From Planctomycetota bacterium (lineage in GTDB: Bacteria; Planctomycetota; Planctomycetia; Gemmatales; Gemmataceae): DNA of 64,000 bases. A program made the position numbers and the translations under genes. Where the stretch lies: assembly GCA_016195405.1 (NCBI GenBank), contig JACPZP010000020.1, positions 1 to 64,000 of the forward strand, given 5' to 3'. The first letter of the stretch is position 1. Every line of letters begins with the position of its first letter. The notes below the pieces were generated by a model. That model made no database searches and was not told the DNA's origin. It was given only the letters and a program-made list of their open reading frames with translations. Of the stretch, positions 28,725 to 35,969 are shown piece after piece.

Positions 28725-29990
28725 TCACCCGTGCCCGCCCCGCTCGGCGATCAGCCGTATCGCGGCCGCGTTGACGAATATCTTGCCGTGAAACCGTTCG
28801 CCCCATGTCGACGGCGTAACATCGCGATACTCGTGCAGGAAGTCAGGTCCATATCCCGGATGAAGCTGCTTGCGCAATGACGCCCGCGCGTTCGGATCGG
28901 CGCCGTGGTCCAATAGCAACTGCGTGAATGGCGCGATCTGCGGCTTGCCGTGATGGTTCATCCAGAAATTCGGCTGCGACACCACGGTTGCGAAGAGCGC
29001 CGTGTGGCCGCCGAAACCGTCGGCATCCACCGTTGCCCGCGCGTCGACGTTCATGCCGCGCTCGAGGAGCCATTGCGCGATCTCCATCTCGTCGTAATCG
29101 ACGCACATGTGCAACAGCGTCGCGCCGGCCAAGGGCGTCCCATGCGTCGCCTGGATCTCGTCGTGACAGCCAAGTTCCGGCGGATAAATCTCTTCGTGCG
29201 TAAACGTCCGCCGCAGCAAGTCCGGATCACGCTTCAGGTGCTTTTCGAGCAAGTCGATCCGCCCACGATGAAGCGCCATCGTCGGCGAATCCGGCAGTTC
29301 GAAGCCATGCTCGACATACATTTCCAAGATCTGATGTTTGGCCGACGGCTTGCGACTATCGGTCTCCAGCACCACATCAACCGGCGCCAACCGCATTCCG
29401 TCCGCATCGCGCACCCGTGCGCCAAGTTCCAGCATCAGCTCCGTTCCAGAGACGCTCAGCGTATAGGCCGGACCATCGAGACAGCCTGCCGGCGGCTTCG
29501 GCCTGCCTAAGAGCGCGTGTAACTTGCGCGCGGTGCCGATCTGGCTCTGCAAGGTCGCCCGGCCCAGCGCCGATTCCAGGTCTTTTGCGCCGAGCCCATG
29601 CAGCATCTCGATGATCGCGTCCCGGCCCAGATTGGCGGCGTAAGACATCGACGGCCCCCAGTTGCTTTTCCTGATCGTGGCGTTTTCGTGTAGCAAATGT
29701 GGATGTTTGACCACCAGCTTGCGGACCGCCTCCACGTCGTCGCGCCAGATGGCGTCGATCAATCGGCAAGCGAGCACCAGCCGTGGCCAGCTCGGCGCCT
29801 GGTAGCTGCGCGCGAGCACGAGCTGGGCATCGGCAAGCTTGGCGCTGCCAGGCTCGATGTGCTCGGGATGATGCACCCGCAATTCCTCAAGAGTCGCAGG
29901 ATCGCCGTTTCGGATTTGGCGCAGCAAATCTTTCGCCTGGTGCTTGAGTTGCTCGACGTTGGGACGGACGGGAAGTTTGCGTTCGGCCAT
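28725..29990 (-). CDS. Ankyrin-repeat protein
   Basis: A 421-residue protein. ATG at 29990 follows GGAGG; the upstream extension of the open frame was rejected. The N-terminus (MAERKLPVRPNVEQLKHQAKDLLRQ) is a helical region typical of planctomycete ankyrin proteins. Ankyrin-like units then recur, for example DDVEAVRKLVVKHPHLLHEN, GATLLHMCVDYDEMEIAQWLLERGMNVDARA and FTQLLLDHGADPNARASLRK. No signal peptide or catalytic motif is present. It is probably a cytosolic protein-interaction module; partner unknown. Confidence 0.85.
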   Translation of the reverse strand: MAERKLPVRPNVEQLKHQAKDLLRQIRNGDPATLEELRVHHPEHIEPGSAKLADAQLVLARSYQAPSWPRLVLACRLIDAIWRDDVEAVRKLVVKHPHLLHENATIRKSNWGPSMSYAANLGRDAIIEMLHGLGAKDLESALGRATLQSQIGTARKLHALLGRPKPPAGCLDGPAYTLSVSGTELMLELGARVRDADGMRLAPVDVVLETDSRKPSAKHQILEMYVEHGFELPDSPTMALHRGRIDLLEKHLKRDPDLLRRTFTHEEIYPPELGCHDEIQATHGTPLAGATLLHMCVDYDEMEIAQWLLERGMNVDARATVDADGFGGHTALFATVVSQPNFWMNHHGKPQIAPFTQLLLDHGADPNARASLRKQLHPGYGPDFLHEYRDVTPSTWGERFHGKIFVNAAAIRLIAERGGHG

Positions 29991-30338
29991 GACGAGCCTC
30001 CTTCGAAAGCTGCCCGCGGTCCGCAAGCGTCGGGCTAAAAGGAGGTTCGTGGGAACCAGTGTTTCAGCGAATAAGCCAGGTGGACTCAGTCCTGCCCGCG
30101 GAGGGGAGGGGTCCTGTACGCCAAGAATCAATCTTATCCCGAAGGGATTGAATCTCAAAGCCCAGGGTCGCCGCATGGCGCACCTTGGGAAGGAACGAGC
30201 GTGTCCCAGCGCCTACCGCGAAGCGGTTGCATCAACATCGGGCTCGTTTGGTTGCATGAACCAAGCGTTCCAAGCGTCAACTACAATGAGCGTCAGGCGT
30301 ATTGCAAAGGTGAATGAACCAGACTCCCGAGGCCCCCA

Positions 30339-31337
30339 ATGCGAACTTCATTGCTGTTGATTTTGGCGGCCTGCTTGTCGGCGCCCCAAAGCCCGCAAGA
30401 CAAGTCGGTACCCGGCGAACTCGAACAACTCAAGGGCGTCTGGTCGCTCGTATCCGGCGCGCGTGACGGCAAACCAATCGCCGACGAAGCCGCCAAACAC
30501 ATGAAGCTCGTCTTCATCGACGATATGCTCACGATCGCCGGCAAGGAGCCCGCGGAGGATTTCAAGATCAAGCTGAAGCCTGACAAGAAGCCCTGCGAGA
30601 TCGACCTGGAAAGCAAGGAGAAATCACGGCTCGGGCTCTATCGAGTCGACGGCGACAGTCTGAAAATCGCGCTCGGCGAATCGGGAGACGCTCGCCCAAC
30701 CCAACTCACGCCAGAGCCTAATTCCAAGGCGACATTCCTAACTCTCAAGCGCAGTCATCCCCGCTTGGTGAAAGACAACGTGATCAAGTCCCCGGAAAAC
30801 CCCGCCGTCAATCTGGAATTCGACAAGGCATTCAAGTACGCGGGCAGCGTCAGCTTCATCCTCTACGGCGTCGCCCATGCCGAGCAGCATTTCTTCGTCG
30901 ATCTCGACAAGGACAATCGCGTCAAGCGGCTCTATTGGGTGCAGTTTGAAGGCTTCTTGCCCAACAACAAGCACACCTATAAGTACAAGGTCACCAAGAC
31001 CGCGAACATCGGCGGCCTCGACTTCGTCGCCGACGCCTCGTTCCGCAACGCCAAAAGCACGGGCCGCAAAAACTCCGACTCCGCCCGTGCCCGCGCTTTT
31101 CTAGAAAGCAAAGGCTATCGCATGCAAAGCGACGAAGTCATCAGCCAGCGCCTCGTTCACCTGATGGGCGAGGAGAAACGCGACGAGCTGATGATCATCT
31201 ACATGGAGGACTTAGCCGGCAATGGGCTGAAAGCCGCCGACTTCAACCGCAACGGCAAAGCGGCGGAGCAGTGGCCAGAAATGTCGAAGCAACTCCTCGA
31301 ACGGGCGGTGAAAGGGATAAAGATCTCGCGAGAATAG
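30339..31337 (+). CDS. Secreted TIGR03067-type protein
   Basis: A 332-residue protein. A short signal sequence (MRTSLLLILAACLSAPQS) is followed by a TIGR03067-like domain at about residues 28-130 (ELEQLKGVWSLVSGARDGKP ... LGLYRVDGDSLKIAL), a lipocalin-like fold expanded in planctomycetes. The C-terminal 190 residues are different, with YGVAHAEQHFFVDLDKDNRVKRLYW and a helical end. A two-part structure of this kind suggests a secreted binding protein. A Cys at residue 12 could be a lipobox (LILAAC). Function unknown. Confidence 0.8.
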   Translation: MRTSLLLILAACLSAPQSPQDKSVPGELEQLKGVWSLVSGARDGKPIADEAAKHMKLVFIDDMLTIAGKEPAEDFKIKLKPDKKPCEIDLESKEKSRLGLYRVDGDSLKIALGESGDARPTQLTPEPNSKATFLTLKRSHPRLVKDNVIKSPENPAVNLEFDKAFKYAGSVSFILYGVAHAEQHFFVDLDKDNRVKRLYWVQFEGFLPNNKHTYKYKVTKTANIGGLDFVADASFRNAKSTGRKNSDSARARAFLESKGYRMQSDEVISQRLVHLMGEEKRDELMIIYMEDLAGNGLKAADFNRNGKAAEQWPEMSKQLLERAVKGIKISRE

Positions 31338-31431
31338 AAATATGGCACCCCCCCCAGAGATGAAAGAAAACTCCTGGGGCGCGTGAATAGGAACTGAAGG
31401 GCCCCAGGATTGGCTTAGCGAGTCGGCGGAG

Positions 31432-31788
31432 TTAGTTGGAGCTTTTCCGCTTCTTGCTGCTGGACAAAGTGATCTCCATCACCCTGCCGTTCGTGACGTT
31501 GATGGTGGCGCGCAGGCCCTTCTCGGCGTCGATCTTGCTGAATTCGCTGGCCTTGAGACCGCCCTCGACAACGATTTTCTGGTCCTCATTGTCCATCTTG
31601 CTGACCTTGACGTCCTTGGCGATTTCATAGGTCTTGGCGTCCTCGAACTTTTTCGTTTCCTTGTCGTAGACCTGGAACGTGACCTTGCTGTCTCCGATCT
31701 TGGTGATCTTGCCCTTCATCTCTTCCGCCATGCTCAGGCCGGCGCTCAGCCCGAGAACCACAACCGCGCAAACGAGCTTTCGCAACAT
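31432..31788 (-). CDS. Small secreted beta-rich protein
   Basis: A 118-residue protein. The ATG at 31788 with AAGGAG upstream gives a signal peptide (MLRKLVCAVVVLGLSAGLSMA). The mature part has repeating short strands, EMKGKITKIGDSKVTFQVYD and GLRATINVTNGRVMEITL, suggesting a single OB-like or beta-barrel domain. The C-terminus is lysine/serine rich. It is the gene directly controlled by leader element B, whose U-run ends about 105 bases upstream. Function unknown. Confidence 0.75.
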   Translation of the reverse strand: MLRKLVCAVVVLGLSAGLSMAEEMKGKITKIGDSKVTFQVYDKETKKFEDAKTYEIAKDVKVSKMDNEDQKIVVEGGLKASEFSKIDAEKGLRATINVTNGRVMEITLSSSKKRKSSN

Positions 31789-31893
31789 AGTTGCTCCTTG
31801 ATTGAGGGAAAAACACGGAACGTATGATGATCCCGGCTCCTTGCCGAGATGCAACGCCGGCTCAGCTTCGCGGCCTTTCCGGCCGCCGAAGGC

Positions 31894-32005
31894 AAAAAAA
31901 ACGACGTGGTCGAACACTCTAAGGGTATTCGACCACGTCGGTTTTACCGGGCGACAAGCCCCGGCCTGTCCGGATCGGCTTTCGCCCAGTCATTCGACTA
32001 ACAAG
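31894..32005 (-). promoter_or_regulatory. Leader-terminator element, copy B
   Basis: On the minus strand the element reads AGTCGAATGACT, then GGGCGAAAGCC opening a nested hairpin (GGGCGA...TCGCCC, AAGCC...GGCTT, CCGG...CCGG). It then forms the stem CGACGTGGTCGAATAC with GTGTTCGACCACGTCG, followed by eight T (31894-31941). Copy A at 12069-12174 shares the AGTCGRATGACT opening, the GG-GAA phrase, the GC hairpin, the CCGACGTGG terminator stem and the T8. The middle hairpins differ in sequence but not in position. It precedes a secreted-protein gene, and no gene ends nearby on this strand. The rest of 31789-32100 holds nothing else. Confidence 0.65.
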
Positions 32006-32100
32006 ATGATCCCGGTTCCTCACCGGTGGACTGTGAATAAGCTATGCAACGCCAAAGGAAAGTCAAGGCTTGGCTATTGCGGATTGCGAACCCGCTCACC

Positions 32101-32448
32101 TCACCGCGGATCGCTCACTGGACAAGATTTCCCCGGTAGCGCTTGCGACAGCTGGCGGTATCTTCCAGGCATGGGAGGCAATCCCTCGGGAACGCCTTCC
32201 AGATAGAATTCCCATTTCTGCGCATTGGGTGTCCCCTTGCCAAACAGTTCGAAGGCTTTTGCATGCAGTTGCGACGTTTCCCCTCGCGTCACCAGGTCCA
32301 CGTCCTTAGTTGCCAGGCTTAGACCGAAGCGCAGAATCAGGGCGGACCGGCCCAATAGATAAAGATCGAAATGCTCTCCTACACTGGCATGTTTGGACAT
32401 CTTCAGGTCAATCGCCTCAAGAAAGCCGATGAGTTCGCTCTTGTCCAT
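32101..32448 (-). pseudogene. Truncated DUF6036-type nucleotidyltransferase
   Basis: A 115-residue product with LYLLGRSALILRFGLSLATK followed by DVDLVT, the core of a nucleotidyltransferase-like fold used in AbiEii/DUF6036-type systems. Full-length members run to about 180 residues, and this one ends abruptly after MPGRYRQLSQALPG, where a new frame takes over. It is therefore probably the broken toxin half of a two-gene module. The 88-residue frame upstream ends 4 bases before its ATG, the usual arrangement for the partner gene. Confidence 0.6.
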
Positions 32449-32452
32449 GGAA

Positions 32453-32719
32453 TCATCCGTGTCGCGCCGGGACCTGACGTCCCTCAGCCTTCGCCAGAGA
32501 CAACAATGCCTTGGCCCGATGCCGAAACGTATCCAAGTCTGCCGCGTAGTTGATCCGCCAGCGCTTCCACACGGGTGAGGTCGGAAGAGTCTGCGCTTGC
32601 CGGCCTATCGGCCTCGAGGATACATGGATTTCCTCGATAGTAGCTCGACTAGATGTGAGCTTGGACGGGGGCGTGCACTGGGAGGTCGAAATGGGAGTTT
32701 CGACGGAGTGCGGTCCCAA
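32453..32719 (-). pseudogene. Partner gene of the nucleotidyltransferase, N-terminus uncertain
   Basis: A frame whose last 45 residues (VWKRWRINYAADLDTFRHRA... to VPARHG) look like the short helical partner that precedes DUF6036-type nucleotidyltransferases. The N-terminal half reads into a palindromic repeat (32711-32736) and does not look like protein, so the true 5' end is probably lost. It lies immediately upstream of the truncated nucleotidyltransferase on the same strand. Confidence 0.4.
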
Positions 32720-32743
32720 AGAGGACTTTGGGACCGAGCCATG

Positions 32744-32884
32744 AATGGCTGGACGAGCTTAGCCACAATCAAGTCGCGAACCTCATGGCCAAAAGCGAGA
32801 AAAAGGGCGCGCGCAAACGAAAACGCGGCAAGATCTGAACGCCGGCCAAGTCTACGGCGGTCTCCACGTCGCGCCGCGGCATGC
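32744..32884 (+). pseudogene. Duplicated 3' fragment of the 82-residue gene
   Basis: These 141 bases are essentially identical to 33330-33470, which covers the last 31 codons and the 3' flank of the gene at 33176-33424. The copy has no start codon in the proper frame and the 5' part is missing. A second block of homology continues at 32965-33060 against about 33482-33575, interrupted by a palindrome-bearing insert of roughly 60-80 bases. It is a partial tandem duplication. Confidence 0.85.
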
Positions 32885-33175
32885 CTTATCCACTAAACCT
32901 CGTGCCCAAAATCCTCTTTGGGCACGCACGGCCCGCAACGCTGCTTCGACGAACCAACCACGATGAGACGGATATTGTTGCGGCTGGGCGCCGGGCCAAC
33001 GAAACGGAGTTTTCTGAAGATGCGGTCCCATAGAGGACTTTGGGGCCCAGGGGAAAGGAGTTTGTGTGTTCGCTTTTTCGCCTGCATCCTTTGGATGGCC
33101 TCAAGGAAATCAAAGCCTATGCTGATGTTGATGTGAGAGCGAGACGATCGGGCTTGTTTCCGAGGTAGCGTTCTA

Positions 33176-33424
33176 ATGGCAACTTCCACAAAAAAACAAC
33201 GAAGAAGCGCGGCTCAGCTCGCCGCCGATGGATTTGCCGCGATCGTTCAAAAATTGGGCATGGCCGACGCCGTCCGCTATGTGCAACTTTACCATCAGGG
33301 TGCGGGCGATTACACCCGCGAGCGCCATCAATGGCTGGACGAGCTTAGCCACAATCAAGTCGCGAACCTCATGGCCAAAAGCGAGAAAAAGGGCGCGCGC
33401 AAACGAAAACGCGGCAAGATCTGA
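33176..33424 (+). CDS. Small helical protein, toxin-antitoxin-like
   Basis: An 82-residue protein starting MATSTKKQRRSAAQLAADGF, with MADAVRYVQLYHQGAGDYTR and a C-terminal lysine/arginine-rich tail. The ATG at 33176 has GAGG about 10 bases upstream. The size, helical character and location in a region of broken defence genes fit an antitoxin or accessory gene, and similar small proteins occur in planctomycetes. No partner toxin is visible downstream. Its 3' part is duplicated at 32744-32884. Confidence 0.6.
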   Translation: MATSTKKQRRSAAQLAADGFAAIVQKLGMADAVRYVQLYHQGAGDYTRERHQWLDELSHNQVANLMAKSEKKGARKRKRGKI

Positions 33425-33931
33425 ACGCCGGCCAAGTCTACGGCGGTCTCCACGTCGCGCCGCGGCATGCTCAACCACATCGAGACGGTTGTTGTTGCGG
33501 CTGGGTGCCGGGCCAACGAAACGGAGTTTCCAGAAGATGCGGGCCCAAAGAGGACTTTGGGGCCGAGGAGAAAGGAGAGTCAAGGTTTGCCATACCGCCA
33601 GGAGCCGCGTGAAAAGTCCAGTCCAGCGTACGTGGCTGCTGATAGTTTGCCAGCCCCGGCCACCCTGCCGCGTGCCCCGGAGCTTACCATGCCTTGGCAC
33701 GCAACCAAACGAGCAATTCCTTGGGCCTGTCTTGACTTTCGGTTGCTCCAAGCCGAAGATAAAGGGAGAGGAGCATCGGCGTTGCGGATGGACGCGATAG
33801 CGTTCTTGCGCTGCAATAGGCACCGGCAGCCGTAAAACCGGATACGGGAACAACCATTGGCCGGACCGTCGACAAGGTTAGGCGTCCCCTAGCTTTTGCA
33901 GAGTTGACTCGTAACGGAAGATCGCTCCTCT
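33425..33931. other. Intergenic with repeats, no gene recognised
   Basis: About 500 bases holding the 3' flank of the duplicated segment and a palindrome at 33541-33564. A minus-strand stretch at 33684-33760 containing LYLRLGATESQDRPKELLVW looks faintly protein-like but has no usable context. No promoter is evident. Confidence 0.35.
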
Positions 33932-34611
33932 TTAGACAAAGGGCGACCCTATCGAAGGGTCGCCCTGGCTTTTCGGAAGCCAGATTATTTTTCCCATCCG
34001 CTTGCGAACGAGCTTTAGGTACTGGTCATCGCCGAGGTGGGCCCGTACGACGGCCCCAGACACCATGTCCGCCAACTGCAAGAGGCTCGACGACCTGGAC
34101 CTCCCTGCGCGTACTTTCTCAACCATCCCTTTGCCTTCAGCCGTCCGCAGTCGCTTGAACTCCTGGCGCAAAACGCGAAGGTACACCGGGTCCTGATTGT
34201 TGTCCACCGTCACCTTCGCGTTTAGTGGGCTCTGGGCCTCGCCTTTTGGGCCAACTCCAAGTAGGTAGCGGCTTGTTCAACCAAGGCACCCACAACTTTC
34301 TCGTAGAGGAACTCCTTGGATTGCCAGTGCTTCCCTCTGATTCTAGTCTTGTCAAGCAAGCAGGAGACGAAGGTGAATTCTTGGTCAGCAATTTCGGTCA
34401 GAATTGCCCTGCGAAAGTCCTCCTTGATCCTGGCGAAATGGAACTCAAAGTTCTTCTTCAGGTCGAGTCCCGCGCGCACGAGGGCAATTGCGGCCTCACA
34501 CTTGGAAACAGCATCGGGCGAACCCACGAAGACGGCGGTAACGGCAAAATAGGGCGACGAGTTCCGGTTCCTCATGCCGCAATCACCCGACTCGTCAATA
34601 AAGATCTGCAT
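33932..34611 (-). pseudogene. DUF3800 protein, frame-shifted
   Basis: A DUF3800 family protein broken by one frameshift. The first part begins at the ATG at 34611 (AGGA upstream) with MQIFIDESGDCGM, the family's RNase H-like signature strand, and runs to a stop at 34222. The second part, in another frame from about 34225, continues with VTVDNNQDPVYLRVLRQEFK and SSLLQLADMVSGAVVRAHLG, the conserved C-terminal segment with the last acidic residue, and stops at 33932. One base removed near 34224-34230 (GGCGAGGCCC on the minus strand) would give about 225 residues. DUF3800 proteins often occur in defence regions. It could be a true mutation or a sequencing error. Confidence 0.75.
33940..33966. terminator. 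Hairpin at the end of the DUF3800 gene
   Basis: A perfect 11-bp inverted repeat, AGGGCGACCCT and AGGGTCGCCCT, lies around a 5-base loop and overlaps the last codons of the DUF3800 frame. A short T-rich stretch follows on the + strand (GGCTTTTC) and TTTG on the minus strand. It could act as a weak terminator or be another REP unit absorbed into the 3' end of the gene. Confidence 0.45.
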
Positions 34612-34706
34612 CGTTGCATCCTGCGTGGGGGTACGGGCAGGCCTATTCTGCCGCAACCGCCTCCTTCGCGTCAAAGTCAAGGACATTGATTCTCTCCACA
34701 CTGCCA

Positions 34707-35588
34707 CTAACCTGCCGGCTCCTCCGTCGCTCCACTGACTTCGCCTTCTTTCTCGGCAGTCCTCGTCAGGGATTTTTTCATGCGTGCCAATGTCTCCGCG
34801 AAACTATCGAAATCCTCCTCGGTCATCGGCACCGGAACCTTCAGCACGGCGATCGTAAGGCTTGGTAGCGTGACGGGGAATTCACGCATTAGTGTCCCTT
34901 GACGCAGCTGGGCAAAGGTTAGCTGATGCCTCGCCGTCTCCACCTGCGTTCTTGCCTGTTCGCTCGGTTCTGTAGTCTTTGGAGCCGGGGAGGCTTCACC
35001 TTCGTCATCACCCACGTTCTCCAACGACAAAATCAGTCCCTCCGGTAATGTTAACGTGCTACCGTCCAATAATCCAGCGCAGGAGAGACTTTGTCGGAAG
35101 TCCTTGATAAATCGATCCGCCGCATTAGGATTGAAGTCCTTATCCGTAATCAATTCTGGTTTCAGCGACTCGTCGGATGGAATGTTACCGTGTTTCTGAT
35201 ACTGCGCGAGCAGTTCCCTGTAAATGGTCGGACTGAACGCTGCCAGCCGAAGGGCCTGGATCTTCCGGGGATGGTTGTCTGGGAACTGGTGAATGTCGAT
35301 GGCAAGTCGTGTGGGGACAATCCGGTCATTCCCTTCTTCAATCAGTTTGAATTTCCGCAGCGCCGATATAATGGTCATTGCCTGGCCATGCGCGCTGCTG
35401 AATCCCATGTGCTTAAGTGCCGCGAGCAACGGAGCGCCAGCCTTCCCGTCCCTGTCGATCAACTTTTTCATCATCTGGACGCCTTCGGGCAAACTCACTG
35501 CTGGATAATTTGGACTTCGACGACGAGGCACTGCTCCAGTCGATTTTTTGGCCAGTGCAGTCGTCGCGCGGGTTGTTTTCTTTGCCAT
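34707..35588 (-). CDS. Winged-helix-like protein in defence region
   Basis: A 293-residue protein. The N-terminus is basic (MAKKTTRATTALAKKSTGAV). Residues about 28-165 resemble DUF5343-type winged-helix proteins (YPAVSLPEGVQMMKKLIDRD, AMTIISALRKFKLIEEG). An acidic linker of about 40 residues leads to a C-terminal part with LTIAVLKVPVPMTEEDFDSF. No signal peptide or enzyme motif is seen. Similar proteins accompany restriction or phage-defence genes, which fits the GmrSD-type gene just upstream, but a role is not assigned. Confidence 0.65.
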   Translation of the reverse strand: MAKKTTRATTALAKKSTGAVPRRRSPNYPAVSLPEGVQMMKKLIDRDGKAGAPLLAALKHMGFSSAHGQAMTIISALRKFKLIEEGNDRIVPTRLAIDIHQFPDNHPRKIQALRLAAFSPTIYRELLAQYQKHGNIPSDESLKPELITDKDFNPNAADRFIKDFRQSLSCAGLLDGSTLTLPEGLILSLENVGDDEGEASPAPKTTEPSEQARTQVETARHQLTFAQLRQGTLMREFPVTLPSLTIAVLKVPVPMTEEDFDSFAETLARMKKSLTRTAEKEGEVSGATEEPAG

Positions 35589-35768
35589 GTCGCACCTGCT
35601 TCGTGTGATTCGCCCATTAACATGTTAGCCGGAATCCTGGAGAGATGCAATAGTGTTGAAGATATATTTGGAGATTTATCGTTTTCTTTAATGAAGACGA
35701 CGTGGTTAAGAATGAGCTCGCGTGTGTCAGGATCGCGAGGTTGGAACCTCCCGCGAGAATCCTGTATT

Positions 35769-35942
35769 CTAGCTTTCTTGCTTTCTGCCTTGCTCAGCCT
35801 GTTCAAGTTTTGGCGCCAAGAGGTTTTCCAGTATCTCCTCATCGCTCATCCCCGACTGCCACCAATACGCCGCGAACACCGCCGCATCCAGCTTCTTGTG
35901 GGCCAGGACTAGATCGTTCCACGGGTCTTCACATGCCTTGCC
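35769..35942 (-). pseudogene. C-terminal remnant of a DNA methyltransferase
   Basis: Minus-strand codons read DPWNDLVLAHKKLDAAVFAA, then YWWQSGMSDEEILENLLAPK and onward to a TAG at 35769. This LDAAVxxAYGW...LSDEEILexLLxLN pattern is the usual C-terminal end of large class I DNA methyltransferases of the type IIG/YeeA kind. The frame is closed by a stop immediately upstream and has no start codon, so it cannot be an independent gene. The matching N-terminal part lies at 38088-38695 on the same strand, beyond the DUF262 gene. Confidence 0.7.
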
Positions 35943-35969
35943 TCAAGTATTCTCAAGTCCATGCTCTGT

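Larger units (their letters stand above)
32711..33564. repeat. Four CCCAAAG-AGGA-CTTTGGG palindromes
   Basis: Four copies of a palindrome of about 24-26 bases lie in 850 bases. They are at 32711-32736 (perfect 11-bp stem, loop AGGA), 32902-32925 (opposite orientation, loop ATCCTC), 33023-33048 (imperfect) and 33541-33564 (near-perfect). The third and fourth are embedded in the two copies of a longer duplicated segment. They flank the 82-residue gene at 33176-33424. Confidence 0.8.

Noticed and set aside
35690-35712. GACGACGTGG near the 35.6 kb gene start, thought to be a third leader-terminator element
   Set aside because: It has no T run, no inverse arm and no AGTCGRATGACT opening, so only 8 bases match by chance.
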